Shown: positions 26,165-34,951 of the stretch, in pieces
Layout of the letters: each line of letters begins with the position of its first letter
How positions within the stretch are numbered: position 1 is the first letter of the stretch
Assembly: GCA_003202005.1 (NCBI GenBank)
Contig: QJJF01000007.1
Coordinates: forward strand, 124,001-188,000
Source of the DNA: Williamsia faeni
GTDB lineage: Bacteria; Actinomycetota; Actinomycetes; Mycobacteriales; Mycobacteriaceae
Reading direction: 5' to 3'
Length of the DNA stretch: 64,000 nucleotides
Translations under genes and position numbers: made by a program
Notes under the pieces: model-generated
The model's input: the letters and a program-made list of their open reading frames with translations, nothing else
Databases searched by the model: none
Told to the model about the DNA's origin: nothing

Positions 26165-27208
26165 ATGGCATCTGAGTTCGTGGTCCCCACCGTCGACATC
26201 GCCCCGTATGTCACCGGTGGAACCGAGGCCGACAAGGCGGAGGTCGCGAAGCAGGTCGACGCGGCGTGCTCGAAGGTCGGGTTCATTCAGATTCTAGGAC
26301 ATGGCATTTCGCGCACCGTGTCTGATGCTTTTGCCGCTGCGATCGATGAGTTCTTTTCGTTGCCACTCGACATCAAGAAGGCGTATCGGACGGCGCCGCG
26401 GATCAATCGTGGGTACACCGCGCCGAAGTCGGAGTCGTTGTCGCTGAGCCTCGGTGTCGAGTCGGCGAACCGGATGAACGATTTCTTCGAGGCGTTCAAC
26501 GTCGGGGCATCCGCGGCCGAGTACCCGGGGCTGGATCTTCCGGATGAGGATTACGCCGAAAACCTTTGGCCGGCAGAAGCTCCGGGCTTCAAGGCAGGAG
26601 TTGCACCCTACTATGCCGAGGCAGCCAGGGTCGCCCGCACGCTCACCCGCATCTTCGCCGACGCCCTCGAATTGCAGCCGGACTTCTTCGCGGACTTCAC
26701 CGATCATTCGCTGGATGTGCTGCGGATGAACAACTACGCCCTCCCGCCCGGCGAGATCGAGCTCGACGCCGAACTGACCGGCATGGGCGCTCATACCGAC
26801 TACGGGATCGTCACCGTTCTCTGGGCGGATCAGGTCAAGGGCCTACAGGTCCTTGACCGCGATGCGCTCTGGCACGATGTCTCACCCGCCGACGGTGCCT
26901 TGCTCATCAACATCGGCGACCTGATGGCACGGTGGACCAACGAACGCTGGATGTCCACATTGCATCGCGTGAAACCGCCGGTGGTCGACGGTGTCATCGA
27001 ACGTCGGCGTTCGGCGGCGTTCTTCCACGACGGGAACATCGACGCGACGATCAGCACACTGCCGTCGTGCATCGGTGACGGCAGCAAATACGAGCCGGTG
27101 ACGGTGGCTGATCACATCGCCGCGAAGCTGGCCGGCTCACGCGCCGGAGTCGCCAACACCGCCGCCGAGCGAGAGGCCGCCCGGGTCAACGCCTCAGCCA
27201 CCCCGTGA
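26165..27208 (+). CDS. 2-oxoglutarate/Fe(II)-dependent dioxygenase, isopenicillin-N-synthase-like
   Basis: 347 residues. The N-terminal DIOX_N region (VPTVDIAPYV to VGFIQILGHGIS) precedes the iron-binding fold with His 210, Asp 212 (GAHTDYG) and His 267 (STLHRVKPP), and an Arg in the following RRRSAAFF segment for the cosubstrate. Members hydroxylate, desaturate or cyclise small molecules. The C-terminal 35 residues are Ala-rich and probably disordered. RBS GGAG lies before the ATG. Substrate unknown. Confidence 0.88.
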   Translation: MASEFVVPTVDIAPYVTGGTEADKAEVAKQVDAACSKVGFIQILGHGISRTVSDAFAAAIDEFFSLPLDIKKAYRTAPRINRGYTAPKSESLSLSLGVESANRMNDFFEAFNVGASAAEYPGLDLPDEDYAENLWPAEAPGFKAGVAPYYAEAARVARTLTRIFADALELQPDFFADFTDHSLDVLRMNNYALPPGEIELDAELTGMGAHTDYGIVTVLWADQVKGLQVLDRDALWHDVSPADGALLINIGDLMARWTNERWMSTLHRVKPPVVDGVIERRRSAAFFHDGNIDATISTLPSCIGDGSKYEPVTVADHIAAKLAGSRAGVANTAAEREAARVNASATP

Positions 27209-27276
27209 CCCGATGATGTGGCCTTTTTGCGAACAAAACCCCAGGTCGGCACCGCCAAAACGGCACATCATCGGGG
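27209..27276. terminator. Long inverted repeat between convergent genes
   Basis: CCCGATGATGTG at 27209-27220 pairs with CACATCATCGGG at 27264-27275 around a 43-nt spacer that holds GCCTTTTTGCG. It lies between the convergent dioxygenase and corA genes. It may act as a bidirectional terminator, although the spacer is long for a simple rho-independent one. Confidence 0.5.
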
Positions 27277-27301
27277 GGCGGGGGCGGGGCAGGGCGGGTG
27301 A

Positions 27302-28294
27302 TCAGAGCCAGTCTCGGCTGCGGAACATGAAGTAGAGGATGGCGACGGTGGCGACGATGAGCCCGACACTGAGGGACAGTCCGAACGTGGTGCCGAATCC
27401 GGGGAATCTGACGTTCTGACCGAAGAAGCCGGTCACCGCGGTGGGCACGGCGATGATGGCGGCCCAACCGGTCAGTTTCTTCATGACCGTGTTGAGCCGG
27501 GCATCCTGCAGTGACAGGTTGGTCTCGAACAGCGTTGTGACCATGTCGCGCAATGATTCTGTCCATTCCGAGGCGCGCAGGACGTGGTCGTAGAGGTCGG
27601 TGAAGTTGGCGTCGAGAGCCGGATTGGAGTGGTTCTCCAGCCGGTTTCGCTGGATCAGGTTGACCACTTCGCGCATCGGGAGCACTACTCGCCGGAGCTG
27701 GACCAGGTTCTTGCGGACCCGGTAGGTGCGTCGTTGGAGATCACGACTGTTCTTGTTGTCGTCGAACAGTAGTGTCTCGATGTCTTCGATGCTGTCGTCC
27801 AGTGACTGCACGGCGTCGAAGTGCCCGTCGACCACCACGTCGAGCAATCCGTGCACCAGCGCGCCGATGCCGTGATGCTGTTCGTCCAGTGTGTCCCAGC
27901 GCTCGGTCACCAGGTTCATGTCGAAGGCATCCGACAATCGCACCGTGATCAGCACGTTGTCCTTGATGAACATGGAGATGCGGTGGGTCTGCAGAGCGCC
28001 GTTGGTCGACTGGGTCGGATCGGCGTGCATGTCGACCGCGTAGACGGTGATGAACTTGTGGCGTGGGTAGTTGACCGCTTTGACACGTTCGGCCTCTGCG
28101 AGCGCATCTTCCACGGCCCAGGTGTTCAGACCGAGCTCGTCGGCCAACTGGCAGAGTGCCTCGTGGCTCGGGTTCACCAGGTCGGCCCAGGCCAATGTGG
28201 TGTCGTCGGCCAGGCAATCGGACAGTGACCCGATGTCGAAATCGTCCTGGAGCTTGCCGTTTCGCCAGATCCGGCCGCGTACTTTCTCGATCAC
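27302..28294 (-). CDS. corA: CorA-like magnesium/cobalt channel
   Basis: 330 residues. A long cytoplasmic alpha-beta domain is followed by two C-terminal membrane helices (LTGWAAIIAVPTAVTGFFG and LSVGLIVATVAILYFMF). The pore signature of classic CorA (GMN) reads GQN in FFGQNV, a variant seen in actinobacterial members. The C-terminus FRSRDWL is short and basic, as usual. It is a homopentameric inner-membrane channel for divalent cations; the exact ion is not certain given the GQN change. GTG start. Confidence 0.87.
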   Translation of the reverse strand: MIEKVRGRIWRNGKLQDDFDIGSLSDCLADDTTLAWADLVNPSHEALCQLADELGLNTWAVEDALAEAERVKAVNYPRHKFITVYAVDMHADPTQSTNGALQTHRISMFIKDNVLITVRLSDAFDMNLVTERWDTLDEQHHGIGALVHGLLDVVVDGHFDAVQSLDDSIEDIETLLFDDNKNSRDLQRRTYRVRKNLVQLRRVVLPMREVVNLIQRNRLENHSNPALDANFTDLYDHVLRASEWTESLRDMVTTLFETNLSLQDARLNTVMKKLTGWAAIIAVPTAVTGFFGQNVRFPGFGTTFGLSLSVGLIVATVAILYFMFRSRDWL

Positions 28295-28321
28295 CTGCTC
28301 ATCGTGCCATCAGTGCAGGAT

Positions 28322-29410
28322 TCAGTGGTCGGTGGAGAATCCCGACCGGACCTGATGCCGTTCACATGCGAGTTCGACGAGGCGGTCGATGAGGTCGCTG
28401 TAACCGAGTCCGGATGCCTCCCAGAGCTTCGGGTACATCGATGCCGGGGTGAATCCGGGAATGGTGTTGATCTCGTTGAGCAGCCAGCCGCGGCCGTCCT
28501 CCTCGTAGAAGAAGTCGACGCGGGCCATGCCGGAACAACGCAATGCGAGGAACGCACGCTGCGCCAGCTGCCGGACCTGCTCCACCTCGTGATCGGGCAG
28601 ATCGGCCGGGATGACCAGTCCGGCCGCTCCATTGACGTACTTGTCCTCGTAGTCGTAGAACTCTGCGCCGGGGACGATTTCGCCGGGCACCGATGACCTC
28701 GGATCCCGATTGCCCAGTACCGCCACCTCGATCTCGCGGGCATTGACGGCCTCTTCGATCACCACGACCTCGTCGTAGCGCAATGCCAGCTCGATGGCTG
28801 TCGCGAGCTCGGTCCGGTCGTGCGCCTTCGAAATACCCACGGAGGAGCCGAGATTGGCGGGCTTCACGAAGACGGGCAGTCCGAGGGTGTCGACCGCGCG
28901 CTCGATCAGATTCTCGATCTCACCGGAACCCGCCTGGAACTCGATCCATTTGCACTGCGGGATCTGGGACTGTGCGGTGACGACCTTGGCCATCGCTTTG
29001 TCCATACACAGTGCCGACCCCAGGACCCCGGCACCGGCGTACGGGACGCCGGCCAGCTCCAGCATGCCCTGGACCGTGCCGTCCTCACCGTGCGGACCGT
29101 GGAGCAGTGGCAACACGACCACCGTGGCATTGCCGGCCCGCTGCAACGCCGACAGCGGGTCGATCTCGGTGCCCTCGGGCTCGAGGGCGTCCGGCAAAGA
29201 CAGGTTGGGGTCGGCGAGTGTGGCGATGGCCTTGTCGTTGCGGATCCAGGTCCCGTCCCGGGTGATGCCGACCGGGATCAGCTCGTACTTGGAACGGTCG
29301 GCGGCCGCGAGAACGTGTGCTGCCGTGACGCAGGACACATCGTGCTCTGCGGAGGCACCACCGAACAGCACAACGAGACGGATGCGGTCGGCGGATGCGG
29401 GATTGGCCAT
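28322..29410 (-). CDS. ddl: D-alanine--D-alanine ligase
   Basis: 362 residues of the ATP-grasp family. It has VVLFGGASAEHDVS at the start, GTVQGMLELAGVPYAG, and ARVDFFYEEDGRGWLLNEINTIPGFT for the second metal site. The specificity loop EFYDYEDKYV has the Tyr (KY) of D-Ala-adding enzymes rather than the Phe of D-lactate ligases, so vancomycin-type resistance is not indicated. It makes the dipeptide for cell-wall precursors. It lies divergently (103 bp) from a MurF gene that uses the same dipeptide. The ATG at 29410 matches the family N-terminus. Confidence 0.92.
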   Translation of the reverse strand: MANPASADRIRLVVLFGGASAEHDVSCVTAAHVLAAADRSKYELIPVGITRDGTWIRNDKAIATLADPNLSLPDALEPEGTEIDPLSALQRAGNATVVVLPLLHGPHGEDGTVQGMLELAGVPYAGAGVLGSALCMDKAMAKVVTAQSQIPQCKWIEFQAGSGEIENLIERAVDTLGLPVFVKPANLGSSVGISKAHDRTELATAIELALRYDEVVVIEEAVNAREIEVAVLGNRDPRSSVPGEIVPGAEFYDYEDKYVNGAAGLVIPADLPDHEVEQVRQLAQRAFLALRCSGMARVDFFYEEDGRGWLLNEINTIPGFTPASMYPKLWEASGLGYSDLIDRLVELACERHQVRSGFSTDH

Positions 29411-29513
29411 GCGGCCCACGATAGGCCAGCGACGAACCGGACATCGCCGGTGGTTGGTGGTCGCGCGTGGGGTTCGGCTGTGACTGTGAGCGGCTGCCCG
29501 GTAGCGTCGACGC

Positions 29514-30839
29514 GTGCGATTCAAGGCGAGTGACGTGGCAGCGGCTACCGGTGGAAAGCTCGTCGGTCCCGATCAGGACATTGACGGCGCGAGCATCGAT
29601 TCTCGCGGTATCCGGCCGGGCCAGCTGTTTGTTCCGATCGTCGCCGAACGCGACGGACACGACTTCATCGACGGTGCCCTTGCCGGCGGTGCCACGGCAT
29701 ACCTCACCGCCCAAGCCGGTGACCAGGGGAAACCCGACGCGACGGCGATCCAGGTCGCCGACACCGCGCTGGCGCTGGCGGATCTGGGCCGCGCCGCTCG
29801 CGCCCGCTTGTCGGGTCCGGTGGTGGGTGTGACCGGATCGGTGGGCAAGACGTCGACCAAGGATCTGCTCGCGGCTGTTCTGGCGACCACCTACGTGACC
29901 GCGGCCAACGAGCGGTCGTTCAACAACGAGCTCGGTCTGCCGCTGACACTGCTCGGTGCCCCCGACAACACCGAAGCGGTGGTTGTCGAGATGGGTGCCC
30001 GCGGAATCGGGCACATCGCGCTGCTGTGTGACATCGCTCGCCCGACCGTGGGCATCGTGACCCGCGTCGAAGGTGTGCACCTCGAATTGTTCGGCGATAT
30101 CGATGCGGTGGCCCAGGCCAAGGGCGAACTGATCGAGGCGCTGCCTGCCGATGGCCTCGCGGTGCTCAACGCCGACCACCCGGTGGTCGCGGCGATGGCG
30201 CAGCGCAGTGCCGCACCCGTGCTGACCTTCGGCCTCACGTCCGGTGCCGATGTGTACGCCGAGAACATCGTGATGGATTCAGAACTGCGGGCGAGCTTCA
30301 CGTTGCACACACCGTGGGGGACCGCGCAGGTCGCGCTGGAAGCCCGCGGCGAGCATCAGGTGGCCAATGCGCTGGCCGCCGCCGCCGCAGCCGGTGGCAT
30401 CGGCGTCAGCGTCGAACAGATCGCTGCAGGTCTGGGCGGTGCCGCCATCTCCGGGCTCCGGATGGAACTGAGCCGAACTGACGCCGGGGTACAGATTCTG
30501 AACGACGCCTACAACGCGAACCCGACATCGATGTCGGCCGCGCTCGACTCGTTTGCCACTCTCGCTGCGGGACGACGGGTTGCGGTGCTGGGTGTGATGG
30601 CAGAGCTGGGCGCCGATGCTGCCGCCCAGCACGTCGCCATCACCGCGCGGGCGCGCTCGCTGGGTATCGAGGTGATCGCGGTGGCCACACCCGACTACGG
30701 TCCGGACGCCACGCACGTCGACGATGTCGCGGCGGCAGTGGCTGCGCTCGGAGACCTGGAATCGGGCGATGCGGTCCTGGTCAAGGGCAGTCGTGTGGCG
30801 GCCCTCGAAAGGGTGGCCGACGCGCTGTCCAAGAGCTGA
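29514..30839 (+). CDS. murF: MurF: UDP-MurNAc-tripeptide--D-Ala-D-Ala ligase
   Basis: 441 residues, Mur ligase family. It has an N-terminal substrate domain (SIDSRGIRPGQLFV), ATP loop VTGSVGKTSTKD at 106-117, NNELGLPLTLL, HQVANALAAAAAA, and NDAYNANPTSM with GVMAELG near the end. It adds the D-Ala-D-Ala dipeptide in the cytosol, the last step of the soluble precursor. There is no dcw cluster around it, so it may be a second copy or a relocated gene. GTG start. It is followed 10 bp later by an acyltransferase. Confidence 0.9.
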   Translation: MRFKASDVAAATGGKLVGPDQDIDGASIDSRGIRPGQLFVPIVAERDGHDFIDGALAGGATAYLTAQAGDQGKPDATAIQVADTALALADLGRAARARLSGPVVGVTGSVGKTSTKDLLAAVLATTYVTAANERSFNNELGLPLTLLGAPDNTEAVVVEMGARGIGHIALLCDIARPTVGIVTRVEGVHLELFGDIDAVAQAKGELIEALPADGLAVLNADHPVVAAMAQRSAAPVLTFGLTSGADVYAENIVMDSELRASFTLHTPWGTAQVALEARGEHQVANALAAAAAAGGIGVSVEQIAAGLGGAAISGLRMELSRTDAGVQILNDAYNANPTSMSAALDSFATLAAGRRVAVLGVMAELGADAAAQHVAITARARSLGIEVIAVATPDYGPDATHVDDVAAAVAALGDLESGDAVLVKGSRVAALERVADALSKS

Positions 30840-30849
30840 GTCCGCGCCG

Positions 30850-31965
30850 ATGGCAACGCAGACCGGATTCACCCCGTCGCTCACCGGGCTCCGGGGGCTG
30901 GCCGCGTTGCTGGTGTGCGCCACCCACGCCGCCTTTTGGACGGGCAAGTACACCGACGACTTCGAGGGGTGGTTCTTCGCCCGCCTCGAAGTCGGGGTGT
31001 CGATCTTCTTTGTGTTGTCGGGCTACCTGCTGTTCACGCCCTGGGTCCGGTCGCTCCAGGAGGGTGGTCCGAAACCGGATGTGTCGCAGTACTTCTGGCG
31101 TCGTTCGGTGCGCATCTTGCCCGCGTACTGGATCACTGTTCTCGGCGTCTATCTGATCTTTGTGTGGCGGACCGACGTCTCGGACGTCGGTCACGGGCCG
31201 TCCGGGCTTCTCCGCAATCTCACCCTCACGCAGACCTACGGATTCGGTCACCTCCATTCCGGTTTGACCCAGATGTGGAGTCTCGTCGTCGAGGTCGCCT
31301 TCTATCTGATGCTCCCGGTGTTCGCGTGGCTGATCGGACAACTGATCTGCGGCGGGCGATGGCTCCCGGGCCGGATGATCGCGGCGATCGGTGTGCTGAT
31401 GCTGATCACGCCCGCCTGGGCGGTCATCACGGCAGACGGGGGCATCGACATGACCGCTCGATTGTGGCCGCCGGCGTTTCTCGCCTGGTTTGCCGGTGGA
31501 ATGCTGCTGGCCGTGCTCGCACGCGTGCTCTCCAACTGGCCCGCGACCTTGTCGGTGCTGGTGGGTGTCGTCGCTTTTGAGATCGCGTGCACCTCGATGG
31601 CCGGTGAACCGACAATTGCGCCTGCCTCCACATCGGCGACGATCGTGAAGTCGGTGCTCTATCTGACCGCTGCCACCGCGCTGCTGGCACCACTGGTGAT
31701 CGGCCCGCCCGGACATTGGTGGGACCGGGCGTTGTCCCGGCCCGCGGTGGTCTGGTTCGGCGAGATCTCCTACGAGTTCTTTCTCGTCCACGTGATCGTG
31801 ATCGAACTGGTGATGGATCTGCTGGGCTATTCGCTTTTCAGCGGTTCCGTCGTGGGCGTGTTCATCGTCACTGCGGTGCTGTCGACTCCCCTCGCGTGGG
31901 CCCTTCATCGCGTCACCGCACCGCTCTGGCGTCGCAAAACGGCCCCGGTCGTCGTCGTCCGGTAA
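30850..31965 (+). CDS. Acyltransferase 3 family membrane protein
   Basis: 371 residues with about ten hydrophobic helices. The N-terminal LTGLRGLAALLVCATHAAFW carries the family's catalytic His, RRSVRILPAYW follows the first pair of helices, and EISYEFFLVHVIVIELV is in the last part. Such proteins O-acylate sugars, peptidoglycan or lipids at the membrane. It starts 10 bp after murF, which suggests modification of cell-wall glycans. The ATG at 30850 was chosen because the family motif begins about 12 residues later. Confidence 0.85.
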   Translation: MATQTGFTPSLTGLRGLAALLVCATHAAFWTGKYTDDFEGWFFARLEVGVSIFFVLSGYLLFTPWVRSLQEGGPKPDVSQYFWRRSVRILPAYWITVLGVYLIFVWRTDVSDVGHGPSGLLRNLTLTQTYGFGHLHSGLTQMWSLVVEVAFYLMLPVFAWLIGQLICGGRWLPGRMIAAIGVLMLITPAWAVITADGGIDMTARLWPPAFLAWFAGGMLLAVLARVLSNWPATLSVLVGVVAFEIACTSMAGEPTIAPASTSATIVKSVLYLTAATALLAPLVIGPPGHWWDRALSRPAVVWFGEISYEFFLVHVIVIELVMDLLGYSLFSGSVVGVFIVTAVLSTPLAWALHRVTAPLWRRKTAPVVVVR

Positions 31966-32001
31966 TACTGGTTGAAAGCCCGTAACTCCCCGGAGGCCCC
32001 G

Positions 32002-33255
32002 ATGGTCGACAGTTCTGCATCCGCCGCTTCGGGCGGCGTCGCGGACATTCGCCGCTGGTGTGAGCAGGCCCGGCTTCCGGGCCGGGCGCCTGACCTGTCC
32101 GACCCGGCGGCCGTCCTGATCGCCTCGGGGTTCCTGTCCGAGCAAGCCAGGGCAGTGCTCGTTCGTCGGAGCACCGCAGGTCTGCCGGTCCCCGGGATCG
32201 GTGGCTTCGGTGAACTCCGGCGCCTGCAGCGTGAGCTCGGACAGCTGGAGGAACAGGTGCGCAACCCGCGGATGCCCAAGGTTGCGAGCCTGGTGCTGCG
32301 CTCGCGCGTCGTGGCGCTGTCGCGACGGCGCGATGCCGCGCGCAACCTCGTGACGGCATCGAAACCGGTCTTTGCCGGGACAGTGCGAGGCATCCGGCGG
32401 GAACGCCGGGAGGGCCTCCATCTGGACATCGGCGATCGTGAGCGTTTGTTCAACGGGCTGCTCTTCACGCCGTGCCCGGGCGCGCTCGACGTCAACTATC
32501 TGCGGCGGGCGACGGCGATGGCGGCCAATACCGCGGCCGGCGTCATCGGGCAGCTGACCGACAACTGGTCGAAGGCCGGCCAATGGGTGGCAGGCAAAGC
32601 CGTGACCTGGGATGCCACCGATGGTGGTGAATCTGCTGCCGGCAGTTCTCGTTTCGTCGACGGCTACGAGACGCTGCTCTATATCGCGGGCAATGCCTAC
32701 GACCGGATCGTGCGGTCGCCGGTCTGGCACAGCGACCATTTCGTGATTCAGCGCGGCCAGATCAACGTGCACGCCGAGATCGCCGAGATCGCCACCGATG
32801 TCATCAACCTCCGAACGGTCCGTATCGAACTCGATCGTGTTCGGGCCGTGGCTGATTCGGATGAACGACTCAGCGAGCAGCTGCGGTCGCGGGAGGCCGA
32901 GCTGCGGCCGGTGTGGTCGCAGTTGATCGAGCGCGTGGCGGCGTTGTGGGATGTTGCGGACGCGGTGGCCGCAGCTGCTCAGGAGCTGAAGGTTCTCGAC
33001 CAGATCAACTATGCCGGAACAATCGACCAGCGTATCGATCACCTCATCGCGCGATCGGGTGAGCGGGAGCTGTCGGCGGAGAACACGCGACGTCTCGGTG
33101 AACAGCTCGGCGCCGGACGTGCCAATCTCCGTGACTATCGAAATATATTGCAGGGCAACGTGACTCCATTCCCCGAACAAAGTGTTACGGCCGCAGTCCC
33201 GCCCAATCCGGCCTTGCCGCCGACAGCCGTCCCACGCAAAGAGCTCGAGAACTGA
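32002..33255 (+). CDS. Conserved hypothetical helical protein
   Basis: 417 residues, no family recognised. It is largely helical and charged, with likely coiled-coil stretches around 70-110 (LRRLQRELGQLEEQVR) and 290-370. There is no signal peptide or membrane helix. The start ATG has GGAGG five bases upstream and lies 36 bp after the acyltransferase, so it may belong to the murF operon. The C-terminal 30 residues are Pro/Ala-rich. A cytosolic or cell-envelope-associated structural role is possible but not shown. Confidence 0.7.
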   Translation: MVDSSASAASGGVADIRRWCEQARLPGRAPDLSDPAAVLIASGFLSEQARAVLVRRSTAGLPVPGIGGFGELRRLQRELGQLEEQVRNPRMPKVASLVLRSRVVALSRRRDAARNLVTASKPVFAGTVRGIRRERREGLHLDIGDRERLFNGLLFTPCPGALDVNYLRRATAMAANTAAGVIGQLTDNWSKAGQWVAGKAVTWDATDGGESAAGSSRFVDGYETLLYIAGNAYDRIVRSPVWHSDHFVIQRGQINVHAEIAEIATDVINLRTVRIELDRVRAVADSDERLSEQLRSREAELRPVWSQLIERVAALWDVADAVAAAAQELKVLDQINYAGTIDQRIDHLIARSGERELSAENTRRLGEQLGAGRANLRDYRNILQGNVTPFPEQSVTAAVPPNPALPPTAVPRKELEN

Positions 33256-33270
33256 ACGCGGACAACGATC

Positions 33271-33732
33271 TCAGGTACGCGACCACTGCGACAGGTAGCC
33301 CTTCTCGGTGTCGGTCAGTCGACGGAGGCTTTGCTTTTCAATATCGACGACGGCCATCTGGGTACTGGCCACGCATGCCGGCTTGCTGTCGGCATCGGCG
33401 TGTGCAGACCGGACCTCATAGCCGATGGTGAAGTCGACGGAGCGAAAACCCTTTATCCACATGCTGATTCGAAGAGGGCTGTCCTCGTGGCGAAGCTGTG
33501 CCTGGTAGCGGATCTCGACGGTCACGATCATCGCGCTCTTGATGAGCGGCGCGTACTGTTCGCCGGCGCTCAACAGCCACTCCACCCGGGCTTCTTCCAT
33601 CAGGGTGACCATCCGGGCGTGATTGATGTGGCCGAAGGCGTCCATGTCCGACCAGCGCACCGGGACATCGGCGACAAATGCGAATGCCCCCGTGGCAGCT
33701 GGGTCATTTGTCGGGTTTTGCATATCCCACAT
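33271..33732 (-). CDS. Acyl-CoA thioesterase, 4HBT hotdog family
   Basis: 153 residues. WSDMDAFGHINHARM carries the catalytic Asp of the 4-hydroxybenzoyl-CoA thioesterase branch; the long helix MVTLMEEARVEWL follows. It hydrolyses acyl-CoAs in the cytosol. An ATG 9 bp further in (33723) is an alternative start. It is convergent with the hypothetical gene before it and divergent from the second mycolyltransferase-like gene. Confidence 0.87.
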   Translation of the reverse strand: MWDMQNPTNDPAATGAFAFVADVPVRWSDMDAFGHINHARMVTLMEEARVEWLLSAGEQYAPLIKSAMIVTVEIRYQAQLRHEDSPLRISMWIKGFRSVDFTIGYEVRSAHADADSKPACVASTQMAVVDIEKQSLRRLTDTEKGYLSQWSRT

Positions 33733-33869
33733 GATCCATGTCGCCTATTGGCGGGGCGAAACCACGTCCGCCGGAGTCTGTGAGTCGGCTGAGATATTTC
33801 GTATCGCCGCCCACTCTTCGGTAGCCTTCGGCTGTCGTATATTCGCACCACAAGGGGAGTCGTCGGTTT

Positions 33870-34853
33870 ATGCAGAGTGCCGGACGTGTGCTGAAGGTTT
33901 TCGGAGGTCTGGTGCTGGCAGCCGGATTGACCACGTCGGTCGCGGCGGTGGTGTCTGCGGCGCCGGCAACGGCCAAGATCGAGAACGTCGTGCAGGTCGG
34001 TCCACAGCGGCAGGACCTGATGATCTCCTCGCCCGCCATGGGCGGTGATGTCAAGATCACCGTGCTGACGCCGAGCAATCCCACCAGTTCCCGCGGCACC
34101 CTGTATCTCCTGGACGGCGCGGGTGCAGAAGGCCGCGTCAGCGACTGGCTCACCAAGGGTGGTGCACAGGAGTTCTTTGCCGACAAAGACGTCAACGTCG
34201 TGCTGCCGTCCGGGGAGGGCGCGTTCTACACGAACTGGGAGCAGCGTGATCCAGTCGTCGGGAAACCACAGTGGGAGACATTTCTCACGAGGGAACTCCC
34301 GCCGCTCATCAATGAGACGTTCAACGGCAACGGTCAAAACGCCGTCGCCGGCCTGTCGATGGGAGGCCAGGCCGCCTTCGCGCTTGCCTCACGTCGACCC
34401 GATCTGTACACCGGGGCGGGTTCGCTCAGCGGCTGTCCTCCGGTGACCGGCCTGGCCAACGAGGGTTACGTGCGCGCCACTGTCGCCAAGGACGGCGGCG
34501 ACGCCACCAATATGTGGGGGCCGTTCGGGTCTTCTGGTTGGTCCGAGCACGACCCGTCGCACCGGCTCGATGCGCTACGCGGGAAAAACCTCTTCATCTC
34601 GGCGGGCTCGGGAATCCCCGGTCCACTGGATCAAACCACCCAACTCGAAGAGGGCAGGACCCGCGAGCAGATGATTGCCGCCGGCGTCGCACTGGAATCC
34701 GGTGCCTACCGCTGTTCGGTCGAGTTCGCTCTTCTGATGCGGGCCAAAGGGGTGCCGGCCACGGAGAACTTCCACGCCGTTGGCACCCATGCCTGGCCGT
34801 ACTGGACGCAGGACCTCAAGACGATGTGGCCAGTTCTGGCTCGGGGTCTCTGA
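33870..34853 (+). CDS. Secreted mycolyltransferase / antigen-85-like esterase
   Basis: 327 residues with a signal peptide (hydrophobic core FGGLVLAAGLTTSVAAVV, cleavage near SAAPATA, 30-35). The nucleophile Ser 163 is in GLSMGG and the catalytic His is near 307 in GTHAWPYW. It shares FFADKDVNVV and the WETFLTRELPP stretch with the paralogue at 20371, but has GLSMG, closer to true Ag85. It most likely transfers mycoloyl groups in the outer layer. It ends before a GC-rich hairpin. Confidence 0.9.
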   Translation: MQSAGRVLKVFGGLVLAAGLTTSVAAVVSAAPATAKIENVVQVGPQRQDLMISSPAMGGDVKITVLTPSNPTSSRGTLYLLDGAGAEGRVSDWLTKGGAQEFFADKDVNVVLPSGEGAFYTNWEQRDPVVGKPQWETFLTRELPPLINETFNGNGQNAVAGLSMGGQAAFALASRRPDLYTGAGSLSGCPPVTGLANEGYVRATVAKDGGDATNMWGPFGSSGWSEHDPSHRLDALRGKNLFISAGSGIPGPLDQTTQLEEGRTREQMIAAGVALESGAYRCSVEFALLMRAKGVPATENFHAVGTHAWPYWTQDLKTMWPVLARGL

Positions 34854-34895
34854 CCGGAGGTAGTTACCCGCGCTCCTGAGTTGGACGCTGCGGCG

Positions 34896-34920
34896 CCGGG
34901 GGGTGTTTTTCACCCCCCGG
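34896..34920. terminator. GC-rich hairpin
   Basis: CCGGGGGGTG and CACCCCCCGG form a perfect 10-bp stem around a five-T loop. No T-run follows, so it may be a weak or factor-assisted terminator. It sits between the convergent mycolyltransferase and aminotransferase genes. Confidence 0.6.
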
Positions 34921-34951
34921 GCTGCCCCGGAGCTTCCGGCGCAGTCTGCGG

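Noticed and set aside
28322-29410. Vancomycin-resistance D-Ala-D-Lac ligase
   Set aside because: The specificity loop has Tyr (KY) as in D-Ala-D-Ala ligases, and no vanH or vanX-like gene is present.
30781-33180. A 799-codon open frame on the minus strand
   Set aside because: It lies opposite the acyltransferase and the coiled-coil gene and shows only low-complexity Arg/His/Gln composition; a GC-rich shadow frame.
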